Positions 1 to 8,019 of a stretch of DNA of 64,000 nucleotides are shown here, one piece after another. This DNA is from Bacteroidota bacterium (lineage in GTDB: Bacteria > Bacteroidota > Bacteroidia > Cytophagales > Spirosomataceae): positions 310,001-374,000 of the forward strand of contig JAIUOF010000002.1 of NCBI GenBank assembly GCA_020161355.1, in the 5' to 3' direction. The notes under the pieces are model-generated. The model was not told the DNA's origin. It ran no database searches and saw only the letters and a program-made list of their open reading frames with translations. The translations under genes were made by a program, and so were the position numbers. The first letter of the stretch is position 1, and the number at the start of each line of letters is the position of its first letter.

Positions 1-734
1 AGGCTTCTTCACAAAACACGCTCTTTGGGGCATTTGGTGGTGATGAAAGTTTTGAAATTCAGAAACCAAAAATTGATATTGTAGAAGAATGGGGCAATAT
101 CGAGAAGTTGAAGTATGAAAAAGAGGTAGTAGGATTTTATATTTCGGGGCACCCGTTAGATCAGTTTTCTATCGAAATGTCGGTTTGTAAGCCATTAGAC
201 CAGGTTTTTGAACCGGAAAATCATGGTAAAGACTTACTGATAGGAGGAGTGATTTCAAGTGTTCAGATCAGGCAGTCAAAAAATGGAAACCCATTTGGTA
301 TATTCAAAATCGAAGATTACGGTTCGAGCATGGAAATCATGCTTTTCGGAAAGGATTATGTCGAGTTTTCAAAATATCTGCAAATGGGTCTGTTTATTTC
401 CATAAAAGGAAGACTTCAAACCAAATGGAATCGGGAAGGTGAATTTGAATTTAAGCCTCAGCAAATGGAGCTGTTGCATGAAATGAAGGGCAAAAGGTTT
501 AAGGAAGTCAGGGTAAGAATGGATCTGGCCGAAATCAATGATGTGACGATACAACATCTGAAAGAAGTAATACAGCAAAATCCAGGGAAATTCGACCTCA
601 AAATCAATGTTTATGATACCGACGAACGCTACGATGTGGCCATGTTTAGCCGGAGTGTAAAAGTAGATCTAAATAAAGATATCCAGAAAAGGCTGCTTGA
701 AATCGTCGGGGCTGAGAATTTGAGTTTTAATTGA
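1..734 (+). CDS. dnaE: DNA polymerase III subunit alpha, C-terminal part (5' end outside window)
   Basis: The reading frame is open from base 3, so the gene enters from the left edge; the TTG at 108 is not its start. The visible 243 or so residues carry the DnaE signature EKEVVGFYISGHPLD near residue 37, followed by the OB-fold region (GGVISSVQIRQSKNGNPFGIFKIED) that binds single-stranded template DNA in this family. The catalytic PHP and palm domains would lie upstream of the window. It is the replicative polymerase subunit. The stop TGA is at 732-734 and no hairpin terminator follows; a repeat-rich spacer does. Confidence 0.93.
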   Translation, partial: ASSQNTLFGAFGGDESFEIQKPKIDIVEEWGNIEKLKYEKEVVGFYISGHPLDQFSIEMSVCKPLDQVFEPENHGKDLLIGGVISSVQIRQSKNGNPFGIFKIEDYGSSMEIMLFGKDYVEFSKYLQMGLFISIKGRLQTKWNREGEFEFKPQQMELLHEMKGKRFKEVRVRMDLAEINDVTIQHLKEVIQQNPGKFDLKINVYDTDERYDVAMFSRSVKVDLNKDIQKRLLEIVGAENLSFN

Positions 735-752
735 AAAAAGAAAAGTGCCGGT

Positions 753-822
753 TTGCGAGTACCGAGATGTGAGGGCAGGGTTGCGAGGTCCGAGTGGGGA
801 GTTCTGAGAGCGAGTTCGAAGT
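753..822. repeat. Imperfect G-rich direct repeat, about 28-bp period
   Basis: TTGCGAGTACCGAG at 753-766 recurs as TTGCGAGGTCCGAG at 781-794, and further GAG/GCGAGTTCGAAG variants follow to about 822. The block is clearly richer in G than the surrounding AT-rich DNA and has no open frame. It fills the spacer between dnaE and the next repeat. I know no function for it. Confidence 0.5.
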
Positions 823-857
823 TATGAAAGGCTTATTATATATTTTTTTAACCCAAA

Positions 858-940
858 AATTAGCACATTAACACATCATTAATTAGCACATTAACACATC
901 ATTAATTAGCACATTAACCCATTATTAATTAGCACATTAA
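858..940. repeat. 23-bp tandem repeat, three full units and one partial
   Basis: Units begin at 858, 881, 904 and 927, an exact 23-bp period; each begins AATTAGCACATTAA. Units 1 and 2 are identical, unit 3 differs at a few positions, and unit 4 stops after 14 bp. The last unit supplies the stop codon (937-939, minus strand) of the adjoining acyltransferase gene, so copy-number change would occur directly at the end of that gene. Confidence 0.85.
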
Positions 941-1857
941 ACCCTCACCTTCCTATCCTTTTTAGCCACAAATCCAAAATCCAGTTCCTCGGGCATTTTG
1001 TGTTTCCAGCGTCGATGCGACCACAGCCATATTTCAGGACGGGCGATAATGTCTTTCTCTACCGTTTTAGCATGCATTTCCATAATTTCGCCCGCTTTCA
1101 GTTCTTTAGGTTTATCACTCAACAATTCAAAAGTAATTTCATACAAACCTCTTTTGAGTACTGTAACATGTGCAAAAACCACCGGCATATCAAACAATAC
1201 AGCCAGTTTCTCAGTCCCGGGATAAAAGGAAGTAGGCTGATTTAAAAACCTTGTCCAATAAGATTTATAAGGATGTGCCGACTGATCATTGGCCATAAAA
1301 AGCAGATAAGGCTTATCGTATTTTTTTTTGAGGTTTTGAGCGGTTTCCAAAGTCGGAAAAACTATTGTCCCAAATTTGCTTCGGTTAGCTTTCATCACCT
1401 CCTCTCCTATCGGGCTTGTCAGTTTCCGATAAGGCACCAAAACTTTATAAATGGTTTTTTTTGATAATATTGAACCGAACCATTCATAATTTCCCAGATG
1501 CCCCACCGAAAGCATCAGGTTTTTTCCTTCAGAAAAATACTTTTCTAAGAGTTCGGGATTTTTTAGGCTAATTCTTTTATTTAATTCTTCTTCCAAAATA
1601 TTAAAACTTTTGAGGGTCTCTACAATATTGTCAGCCAGATATTTATAAAATTTCAGGGCAATATCACTTATTTCATTTTCAGATTTATTAGGAAAAGAAT
1701 TTCTTAAATTATTGAAAACTACCTCTTTTCTATACTTCAAAATATAAAAAAGCAAAGGAAAAATCAGATACGAAGAAATAAAAAACCAGATTCGAAGTGG
1801 CAATGCCGCCACTATTTTCAAAACAATGTTTATTATTAAAATCAATACTTTTTGCAT
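937..1857 (-). CDS. LpxL/HtrB-family lipid A acyltransferase-like protein
   Basis: 306 residues, the usual length for LpxL-type acyltransferases that add a secondary acyl chain to lipid A at the inner membrane. A hydrophobic N-terminal segment (about 8-38) precedes the catalytic motif H-x4-E, seen as GHLGNYEW near residue 120. The C-terminal PEIWLWSHRRWKHK is typical of the family. It begins 3 bp after the upstream nucleotidyltransferase gene ends, so the two are probably one transcript. The exact acyl donor and acceptor cannot be told from the sequence; an ornithine-lipid role is possible. Confidence 0.85.
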   Translation of the reverse strand: MQKVLILIINIVLKIVAALPLRIWFFISSYLIFPLLFYILKYRKEVVFNNLRNSFPNKSENEISDIALKFYKYLADNIVETLKSFNILEEELNKRISLKNPELLEKYFSEGKNLMLSVGHLGNYEWFGSILSKKTIYKVLVPYRKLTSPIGEEVMKANRSKFGTIVFPTLETAQNLKKKYDKPYLLFMANDQSAHPYKSYWTRFLNQPTSFYPGTEKLAVLFDMPVVFAHVTVLKRGLYEITFELLSDKPKELKAGEIMEMHAKTVEKDIIARPEIWLWSHRRWKHKMPEELDFGFVAKKDRKVRV

Positions 1858-1860
1858 GAA

Positions 1861-2457
1861 TCAATTTTTTGACTGTAGGAAATCATAGTAATCTTCCTTG
1901 GTATCCAAATCTGTTTTGCCGTTTTCAAAAGTCACCTCCAAAACTTTATTTTTATGCTTTTCGATAATACCCCTTGCTCCTTCCTGACCGTTTAGTTCCA
2001 GAATCTCTTCAAAATGTACCTTTTTAAATAATGCCGGTATGCCACTTTTTCCTTCGTATTTTGCGGCTACGATAGTTTTTTCATCGTTTTCTTCAGCCAA
2101 TTTTATCATCTGATTGATCAGTGATGCATTTACATAAGGCATGTCTGAGGTAATGTAAATTAAAGCTTCGATTCCTTTGGTAAGTAAATAACTCCCAACC
2201 AATCCCATCCTCACTGAACTCCCTAAGCCATTGCTCCAGAAGGGGTTATCTACCAATGTTACCGGAATCCCATCCAGCAGGGGAACTATCTTATCTTTAT
2301 TGGCACCAAGAACCACTGTAACCGGGTGGCATTTGGTATTAAAAACCTCATCAATCAGGTGAACAATCATCGGTTTCCCAAAAACCGGAAGAATTTGCTT
2401 GGGTGTACCCATCCTGCTCGAGGCTCCCGCCGCTAAAATAACCAGCCCAACATTCAT
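1861..2457 (-). CDS. MobA-like NTP transferase (molybdenum cofactor nucleotidyltransferase family)
   Basis: The protein opens MNVGLVILAAGASSRMGTPK, the nucleotide-binding signature LAAGxSxRMGxPK of MobA/MocA enzymes, which transfer CMP or GMP to molybdopterin. An in-frame ATG lies 10 codons upstream (2487), but I choose the start at 2457 because the signature should begin within a few residues of the N-terminus. A conserved aspartate pair region is seen as ITSDMPYVNASL. It lies directly upstream of the acyltransferase gene (3-bp gap). No other molybdenum genes are in the window, so the substrate is uncertain; related enzymes act on other nucleotides or sugars. Confidence 0.8.
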   Translation of the reverse strand: MNVGLVILAAGASSRMGTPKQILPVFGKPMIVHLIDEVFNTKCHPVTVVLGANKDKIVPLLDGIPVTLVDNPFWSNGLGSSVRMGLVGSYLLTKGIEALIYITSDMPYVNASLINQMIKLAEENDEKTIVAAKYEGKSGIPALFKKVHFEEILELNGQEGARGIIEKHKNKVLEVTFENGKTDLDTKEDYYDFLQSKN

Positions 2458-2561
2458 GTTTTTCAAAATATTTGTGCAAATTTGCAATAATTTAACGTGC
2501 TTTTAAAAGTTTTGGCAGTGAGTTTTCGTTACCAAGACTGATTTATTAAAATTATAAAGAA

Positions 2562-3566
2562 ATGAAACTAGCTTTCTTGACGCTGAAAAGCCTTCTTCTG
2601 GCTTTAGTACTCATTAGTTGTGGTGGCAATGATGTTAATCCTGAAAACACCTTTCAGATTTACCTGGATTTCTGGAATACTACCGGAAAGAACCCTGAAG
2701 TAAAATTTGACGAAAAAAACACTTCGAGAGAGATCAAAATCGATTTTTCGAAAACTTTTGGAGGTGAAACCCAGGGCTCTACCCTAACCAAAGTTATCAT
2801 TGACAATTTCAGGATTATAGACGCCAGTAATACCAATTACAATATTGAGTCAATTACGGCCTATGAGTACAAAAACGATACTAAAGACTGGAAAAAAGAT
2901 GTAGAATTCACGATGTCTTTCAGTCAGTCAGAAGACATCAGTGTGGTTTTGGTACTTGACCGAAGCGAATCCTTAGGCACTGATTTTGAGACCATTAAGA
3001 CCTATGCCATTGATTTTATCGAAAAGATTTTCACTGAAAGAAAAGTAGTAAAAATGGGTATCGTCGACTTTGCCGACACTATCAATCAATACCCTCTAAC
3101 TACTGACAAGGAAGCCCTTAAGAATTATGTAAAAGGCTTAAAACAAGGCAAGTTTACCGCACTTTATCAATCCATTGATGCGGGTATCGATATGTTGATG
3201 GACTCCAAGTCACAATCCAGAGTTTTGTTTACTTTTACTGACGGTACTGATAATATGGCTCCCCCAACCATAAATTCAGATTATTTGATTAACCGTATTA
3301 AAAATGACAAAAACAGTTATAAAATCACCAGTTTCTTTATCGGTCTTAACGGTAACGGTGGCGTAGATCAGACAGTTTTGACCAAGTTGGCGTCCAATGG
3401 TGGCTCGGTGAGTTTCCCCAATAATGTAAAGGAACTGAAAGAGGTATTTACAAAATTCGGTAAGGTAATTTCTAACGTATATAATTTGGAATACATTCGA
3501 AATCAACAGATTATTTCAAAAGCTGACCCCCGAAAGCTAAGATTTGAGATTAAAACCAGCAAATAG
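2562..3566 (+). CDS. VWA-domain lipoprotein
   Basis: 334 residues. The N-terminus is a lipoprotein signal (hydrophobic stretch ending LVLISCGG, lipid-modified cysteine near residue 20). A von Willebrand factor A domain covers roughly residues 125-325. The metal-binding MIDAS is complete: DRSES near 132, the threonine in KFTALYQS, and the aspartate in FTDGTDN. Such proteins bind partner proteins in a metal-dependent way at the cell surface or in the periplasm. The partner is unknown and the gene stands alone, converging on the fucosidase gene with a shared terminator. Confidence 0.8.
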   Translation: MKLAFLTLKSLLLALVLISCGGNDVNPENTFQIYLDFWNTTGKNPEVKFDEKNTSREIKIDFSKTFGGETQGSTLTKVIIDNFRIIDASNTNYNIESITAYEYKNDTKDWKKDVEFTMSFSQSEDISVVLVLDRSESLGTDFETIKTYAIDFIEKIFTERKVVKMGIVDFADTINQYPLTTDKEALKNYVKGLKQGKFTALYQSIDAGIDMLMDSKSQSRVLFTFTDGTDNMAPPTINSDYLINRIKNDKNSYKITSFFIGLNGNGGVDQTVLTKLASNGGSVSFPNNVKELKEVFTKFGKVISNVYNLEYIRNQQIISKADPRKLRFEIKTSK

Positions 3567-3587
3567 ATAATCTTATTGTCATAACTT

Positions 3588-3623
3588 AAAAGAGCCTGAA
3601 GTTTTCGTATTTCAGGCTCTTTT
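3588..3623. terminator. Bidirectional hairpin terminator
   Basis: Perfect 13-bp arms (3588-3600 and 3611-3623; core AGAGCCTGAA) with a 10-base loop, flanked by A and T runs. It lies between two converging genes and can serve both. Confidence 0.85.
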
Positions 3624-3641
3624 TTTATACGAAAATGCATT

Positions 3642-4970
3642 TCATTTTACCGTCAACTCAATAACTGTATCTATTTCATTGAAAGTTAAATTACTCAAAT
3701 CGAAAATATAATAATTTTTCATACCCGCAGCCTTGAATGGCACAGCCTGTCCACCCACAAAAGCTTTTGCGGAAATCACTTCACCGGGAATACTCACAGC
3801 CAAATCATTGCTTTTTTTCAAAACATGTAAATATACCTTTTTGCCATTTTGAGTGATTGCCAGCTCATCAGTGGGTCTTTGGAAGCCCCCTTTTGTTCCC
3901 CGGATTGTGCTTTCATAAATCTTCATCCAATCACCGATCTCGGCCAGCCTTTTGGTAAATTCAGGCTGAATGGTGCCATCGGGCATCGGACCTACATTCA
4001 ACAAAAAATTGGCCCCGAAACCTGCTGCCTTCACCACATATTGAATCAGGCTTTTTGTAGATTTATAATTAAGGTCTGTTATATTGTACCCCCACGCTCC
4101 ATTGATGGTTTCACAGGTTTCCAATGGCAAAGAACTAATATCAGCCCCACCAAATCCGGTCGTATTGCCACCCGGAAGGTCTTTTTCAAACATCTGAAAA
4201 TCCTCACCCGGTAATGGCATCAAATGGTGATTGTTACCAATCAAAGCAGCGGGTTGAAGTCTATGTATCAAGGCATAAATCTCATCGTATTTCCAATCGA
4301 CTTTTGATTGTAAAGTTTTGTCATGGTCATTGTCGAGCTGATCCCAGTGGCCATCGAACCAAATTCCTGCTACAGGACCATATTGGGTTAACAGTTCTGT
4401 AAGCTGTGCTTTCATAAAATTTACATATGACGGCCAGTCGCTTTTCTGTGACCTGCCGGTACCTTTGCCTGTTTTTCCTGTCTCATATTGATAATCGGAC
4501 CGGTACCAGTCTAACAATGAATAATAGAAAAACAATTTGATGCCTTGTTTCTGACATTCTTCAGCTACCTGCTTCACCACGTCTTTACCATAAGGCGTGT
4601 TGGTAATTTTCCAATCCGACTGTTTGGTATCCCACATACTGAAACCGTCATGATGCCTGGTAATCAATGTAATATATTGCATACCTGCCCCTTTTGCTGA
4701 GGCCACCCATTTTTGAGCATCAAAATCATGAGGATAAAAACCATTAGCCAGTCGCTTATAATCTTCCACTTTGATGTTGCGGTTGTTCATTACCCATTCT
4801 CCATTTCCAAGCATACTTGATACACCCCAATGCACAAACATCCCAAATTTTGCATTTTGAAACCATTTTCTGGCTTCAAGGTTTTCGGGAGAAGGCTGGT
4901 AGGAATTTTGTGAATATCCTAAATGGAAAAACCCAAGCAGAGCCGCCAAAATACTTAATCTTGATTTCAT
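3642..4970 (-). CDS. Alpha-L-fucosidase, glycoside hydrolase family 29
   Basis: 442 residues with a signal peptide (MKSRLSILAALLGFFHLGYSQ), so exported. The GH29 barrel starts at KWFQNAKFGMFVHWG; the conserved TRHHDGFSMWDT substrate-binding motif is near residue 105. GIWFDG places the catalytic nucleophile at Asp206. It would release terminal L-fucose from host or algal/plant glycans. There is no SusCD pair or other carbohydrate gene beside it, so it is not part of a polysaccharide utilization locus here. A C-terminal beta-sandwich-like tail of about 80 residues follows the barrel. Confidence 0.9.
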   Translation of the reverse strand: MKSRLSILAALLGFFHLGYSQNSYQPSPENLEARKWFQNAKFGMFVHWGVSSMLGNGEWVMNNRNIKVEDYKRLANGFYPHDFDAQKWVASAKGAGMQYITLITRHHDGFSMWDTKQSDWKITNTPYGKDVVKQVAEECQKQGIKLFFYYSLLDWYRSDYQYETGKTGKGTGRSQKSDWPSYVNFMKAQLTELLTQYGPVAGIWFDGHWDQLDNDHDKTLQSKVDWKYDEIYALIHRLQPAALIGNNHHLMPLPGEDFQMFEKDLPGGNTTGFGGADISSLPLETCETINGAWGYNITDLNYKSTKSLIQYVVKAAGFGANFLLNVGPMPDGTIQPEFTKRLAEIGDWMKIYESTIRGTKGGFQRPTDELAITQNGKKVYLHVLKKSNDLAVSIPGEVISAKAFVGGQAVPFKAAGMKNYYIFDLSNLTFNEIDTVIELTVK

Positions 4971-5072
4971 TTATTTAAGGTTGTTAATAAAGTAAATATA
5001 AGGAATTTGGGGCACAAATGATGAATTTAGATTAAAATTTTATGCCGATAAATTACTAAATTCTGTTATTAT

Positions 5073-5666
5073 TTATTCCGGCAAAATAAAAGAAGTTTCG
5101 ATTTTCAAGGCATCTTTCAGAAGCATCTGAAAACGCCTTCGCGGGATTTCGATAGCACCGAAACGCTTTACATTATCATTAATAAATTGTGTATCAAGAA
5201 GTTGAAAGTTATTGAATTTTAATATTTCTATCAAATAATGAAAAGCTACTTTGGATGCATTAGGGATATTAAAAAACATAGACTCCCCATAAAAAACAGA
5301 GCCCAATGCCACGCCATACAATCCCCCCGCCAATTTTCCTTCAAAATAGGCTTCAACCGAGTGTGCAAATCCCAATTTATGGAGATTGAGATAAGAGGCA
5401 ACGATATCTTCCGAAATCCAGACTCCATCTCCCTCAAAACGCTCTTTTGAGCAAGACCTGATTACAGCCTCAAAATCAGAATCAATTTTTATTTCAAATA
5501 CCTTTTTGTTAATAACTGATCTTAGCGACTTTTGACATTTATAAGAATAAATCGGAATTATGGCTCTTGGATCAGGCGAATACCAGTAGATTTCACCCGA
5601 AGCATCATCAGCCATTGGAAAAATACCATTTAAATATCCATTAATGAGAATATCAGCAGGAATCAT
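5073..5666 (-). CDS. aat: Leucyl/phenylalanyl-tRNA--protein transferase
   Basis: 197 residues. It adds Leu or Phe from aminoacyl-tRNA to the N-terminus of proteins ending in Arg or Lys, marking them for ClpS/ClpAP. Family motifs: LINGYLNGIFPMAD, YWYSPDPRAIIP, EGDGVWI and the long FYGESMFF block. I choose the start at 5666 rather than an ATG at 5681 because it forms a TGATG stop-start overlap with the upstream pyrR, indicating translational coupling, and it matches the usual N-terminus. Confidence 0.92.
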   Translation of the reverse strand: MIPADILINGYLNGIFPMADDASGEIYWYSPDPRAIIPIYSYKCQKSLRSVINKKVFEIKIDSDFEAVIRSCSKERFEGDGVWISEDIVASYLNLHKLGFAHSVEAYFEGKLAGGLYGVALGSVFYGESMFFNIPNASKVAFHYLIEILKFNNFQLLDTQFINDNVKRFGAIEIPRRRFQMLLKDALKIETSFILPE

Positions 5667-6205
5667 CAATCGATCAACCAAATACTATCCGTGTCAAATC
5701 CTTGCTCAGTCCATTCTACGAGCACCCGCTGAGTGTCCAGTGTATTTACTTTCATCCCTGAAAAGTCAGGCTGGATGGGCAGATCACGATTGTATTTTCT
5801 ATTGATCAGACAAAGAAGCTCCACTTTTAAAGGTCGCCCAAATGCCTGCATGGCGTCAATGGCAGCCCTTACCATCCTTCCGGTTGCTAGAACGTCATCA
5901 ATCAGTATCACATTTTTTTCTTCAATAATAAAATTGATTTTGGTGGAATTGGGCTTGAGGATATTGCCTTTTCTTTTAAAATCATCCCTGTAAAAAGTTG
6001 CATCAAGCAAACCTAATTTCAAATCAACGCCAAACTCGATTTTTAAGGTTTTCTGAATTCTCTCGGCCAAAAAAACGCCACGGGGCTGCAAACCCATCAA
6101 AACGGTCTCTTTGAGTGCATCATGGTTTTCAATTATTTCCTGACAAAGCCTCCTGATCGTAATATCTAATAATGGCTGACTGAGAATAAGCCTCTTTTTT
6201 TGCAT
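5666..6205 (-). CDS. pyrR: PyrR-type uracil phosphoribosyltransferase / pyrimidine regulator
   Basis: 179 residues, normal length. The PRPP-binding loop VILIDDVLATGRMVRAA is the PyrR signature; MGLQPRGVFLAERI is the second conserved block. In other bacteria PyrR binds pyr mRNA and controls attenuation, and also has weak UPRT activity. No pyr biosynthesis genes or PyrR-binding leader are visible here, so in this organism it may act mainly as an enzyme. It is translationally coupled to aat. Confidence 0.9.
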   Translation of the reverse strand: MQKKRLILSQPLLDITIRRLCQEIIENHDALKETVLMGLQPRGVFLAERIQKTLKIEFGVDLKLGLLDATFYRDDFKRKGNILKPNSTKINFIIEEKNVILIDDVLATGRMVRAAIDAMQAFGRPLKVELLCLINRKYNRDLPIQPDFSGMKVNTLDTQRVLVEWTEQGFDTDSIWLID

Positions 6206-6272
6206 CGCTGATAATTATTATCAACAAAAATATTAGTTATTTTGCAAATAAACATAGAATCAGGAGCATTTA

Positions 6273-6833
6273 ATGAAGTATTTAATAGTGGGATTGGGCA
6301 ACATAGGTCCTGAATATCATGAAACAAGACACAATGTGGGATTTATGATCCTTGACAAACTGGCTGAAAAAAAAGAACTCACATTTAAAGTTGACAGACT
6401 CGCCAGTGTGGCCGAATTTAAACATAAAGGCAGATCTATTACCCTCATCAAGCCTACTACCTACATGAACTTAAGTGGAAAAGCACTCAACTATTGGATG
6501 AGCCAACTCAAGATTCCGATTGAAAATGTACTGACTATTGTTGATGACCTGGCTTTGCCTGTTGGTAAACTCAGGTTAAAAGCACAGGGTTCCTCCGCAG
6601 GACACAATGGATTGAAGAATATTGAAGAGATTTTGGGAAACAATGTATATCCCAGATTAAAGGTGGGAATTGGTTCTGATTTCCCAAAAGGAAGACAAGT
6701 TGACTATGTTTTGGGTAAGTTTTTAATTGATGAGAGAATTGAAATTGACTTAAAAACAGAGAAGGCAATTGACATGATTTTGAGCTTTTGCACCCAGGGA
6801 ATTACCCCTACCATGAACTTTTACAACGAATGA
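6273..6833 (+). CDS. pth: Peptidyl-tRNA hydrolase
   Basis: 186 residues. Recycles peptidyl-tRNA released from stalled ribosomes. All catalytic elements are present: Asn10 in VGLGNIG, His20 in TRHNVGF, the TYMNLSG asparagine, the aspartate of VDDLALP, and [12 protein letters not shown]. Divergent from pyrR with a 67-bp spacer that must hold both promoters. Monocistronic. Confidence 0.95.
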   Translation: MKYLIVGLGNIGPEYHETRHNVGFMILDKLAEKKELTFKVDRLASVAEFKHKGRSITLIKPTTYMNLSGKALNYWMSQLKIPIENVLTIVDDLALPVGKLRLKAQGSSAGHNGLKNIEEILGNNVYPRLKVGIGSDFPKGRQVDYVLGKFLIDERIEIDLKTEKAIDMILSFCTQGITPTMNFYNE

Positions 6834-7007
6834 TTGTATTTTTTCAAGAATATTAAAAATTACTACAAAAAAAAATTTTCATACACCTTTCTAAACTTTC
6901 CCAAAATAATATTTTTTATTAACCAAATAATATTTGTATTTTTTCATTTATATTATTTTTTATTGCCATAATTCAGAATTTTATTTTGTTTGATAAGCCA
7001 TACAAAA

Positions 7008-7039
7008 TTTGGTTATTAAAATTTCATCCCCCTATTTTG
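7008..7039 (+). promoter_or_regulatory. Possible sigma promoter of the 7075 gene
   Basis: TTTG at 7008-7011, 21-bp gap, then TATTTTG at 7033-7039, one base short of the Bacteroidota -7 element TAnnTTTG. It ends 35 bp before the ATG. The match is imperfect, so this is tentative. Confidence 0.3.
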
Positions 7040-7074
7040 CATCATAATTCACTTGAAGAATAAATAAAAAAAAC

Positions 7075-7530
7075 ATGAAAAAGCAAATTAAAGCGGTCGT
7101 ATTAGCACTAATTTTTGGAACGTTTACAGTTAATGCACAGAATCAAAATGCGATTCTAAGCGTAACAGACAAAATCGTATCAGGTAGTACCGGAGAGTTT
7201 ACAAACTTTGTGAATTCAAAAGCTAAAAAAGTTTCGAGAAGAAACAGTGAGGATTTGAAAAAGTACGTTGAGGTAGTGAATCTTTATCACAATTCAAGCG
7301 TAGCTTTTTACAACCTGGATGAAGCTCAAAAGGCTGAATTCATGAATGCTTCGGCCAACTTAAGTGAAAAACTTGGTGGCATGAGAAAAAGCGAAGCAAG
7401 AAATTGGGCACAGAAAATTCAATTAAACAAAACAGTTTTTGAATATATCTGGTCCACAAAAAATACTAACACCGGAGACTTCGAGTTAACTGAAGTACCG
7501 AACGAGGTAGAACCTGTTACCAGCTTATAA
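7075..7530 (+). CDS. Small secreted protein of unknown function
   Basis: 151 residues. Clear signal peptide (MKKQIKAVVLALIFGTFTVNAQ) followed by a mature protein of about 128 residues that is rich in Lys, Asn and Ser and predicted mostly helical. No enzyme motif seen and no family recognised. It stands alone behind a 240-bp very AT-rich spacer and is followed by a hairpin terminator, so it is a self-contained gene. The tail is acidic (EVPNEVEP). Confidence 0.7.
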   Translation: MKKQIKAVVLALIFGTFTVNAQNQNAILSVTDKIVSGSTGEFTNFVNSKAKKVSRRNSEDLKKYVEVVNLYHNSSVAFYNLDEAQKAEFMNASANLSEKLGGMRKSEARNWAQKIQLNKTVFEYIWSTKNTNTGDFELTEVPNEVEPVTSL

Positions 7531-7606
7531 TAGCCGGTATTAGGTTTTTTATTTAGCAACATATTAAGTTTTCATAGTTTAATAGGTTAGGGTTGAATAG
7601 ACACTT

Positions 7607-7642
7607 AGCCCGCTTTCCCTGAAGGCGGGCTTAAGTTTTTTT
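7607..7642 (+). terminator. Hairpin terminator after the secreted protein gene
   Basis: Arms AGCCCGC (7607-7613) and GCGGGCT (7625-7631), 11-base loop, then TTAAG and a seven-T run. Confidence 0.75.
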
Positions 7643-7676
7643 AAGGGGGCATAGTAATACTTTACTTGTTTGTGGG

Positions 7677-7724
7677 GACACAAACAAGGACGGACACAAA
7701 CAAGGACGGATACAAACAAAGGCA
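7677..7724. repeat. 16-bp tandem repeat
   Basis: Two identical 16-bp units start at 7677 and 7693 (GACACAAACAAGGACG), and a diverged third begins at 7709. Short CAGGCAGA/CAGACAGA echoes follow to about 7745. It lies in a spacer between a rightward terminator and the 3' end of a leftward gene. Confidence 0.7.
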
Positions 7725-7759
7725 GGCAGATAAAGACAGACAGATAATAACCTTTTTAA

Positions 7760-7966
7760 CTAAAAATCCAATCTTTTTCGGAAGTAAACCAAATAAATAA
7801 CCGGCCCCAACGGAAGATACACAATTATTAATAGCCAAATTATTTCCCAATAAAAAACCAGTGCTTTCCCGATTAAATCTCTTAGGCAATAAAAAATTAA
7901 ACCCAGATAAAAAGCTGAAAAGATTAAGCCAATAAAAAAAAGTAACATATTGTGTTTTTTCTCCAA
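7760..7966 (-). CDS. Small two-helix membrane protein, PLDc_N-like
   Basis: 68 residues with two hydrophobic helices. The second, LLIIVYLPLGPVIYLVYFRKR, matches the phospholipase-D nuclease N-terminal domain (PLDc_N) pattern of a helix with a central Pro-Gly followed by basic residues. It starts one base after the glyS terminator, so it may have its own promoter or rely on read-through. Function unknown; the same domain is found in small immunity and stress membrane proteins. Confidence 0.6.
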   Translation of the reverse strand: MEKKHNMLLFFIGLIFSAFYLGLIFYCLRDLIGKALVFYWEIIWLLIIVYLPLGPVIYLVYFRKRLDF

Positions 7967-8000
7967 AAATAAAAAAAGGCCGGAATCTCTCCCAGCCTTT
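7967..8000 (-). terminator. Terminator after glyS
   Basis: On the minus strand: arm at 7992-8000, 8-base loop, arm at 7975-7983 (one G-T pair), then a long T-rich tail (7967-7974). Confidence 0.75.
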
Positions 8001-8019
8001 CAATATGATTTCTAAAAGT

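Noticed and set aside
858..940. Possible CRISPR array
   Set aside because: The units abut with no spacers, so it is a simple tandem repeat.
5666..6205. PyrR-controlled pyr operon
   Set aside because: No pyr genes or leader with a PyrR-binding stem-loop nearby; pyrR is coupled only to aat.
7662..8003. 113-residue minus-strand open frame
   Set aside because: It overlaps the 68-residue PLDc_N-like gene in another frame and crosses the glyS terminator and the tandem repeat; composition is not coding-like.
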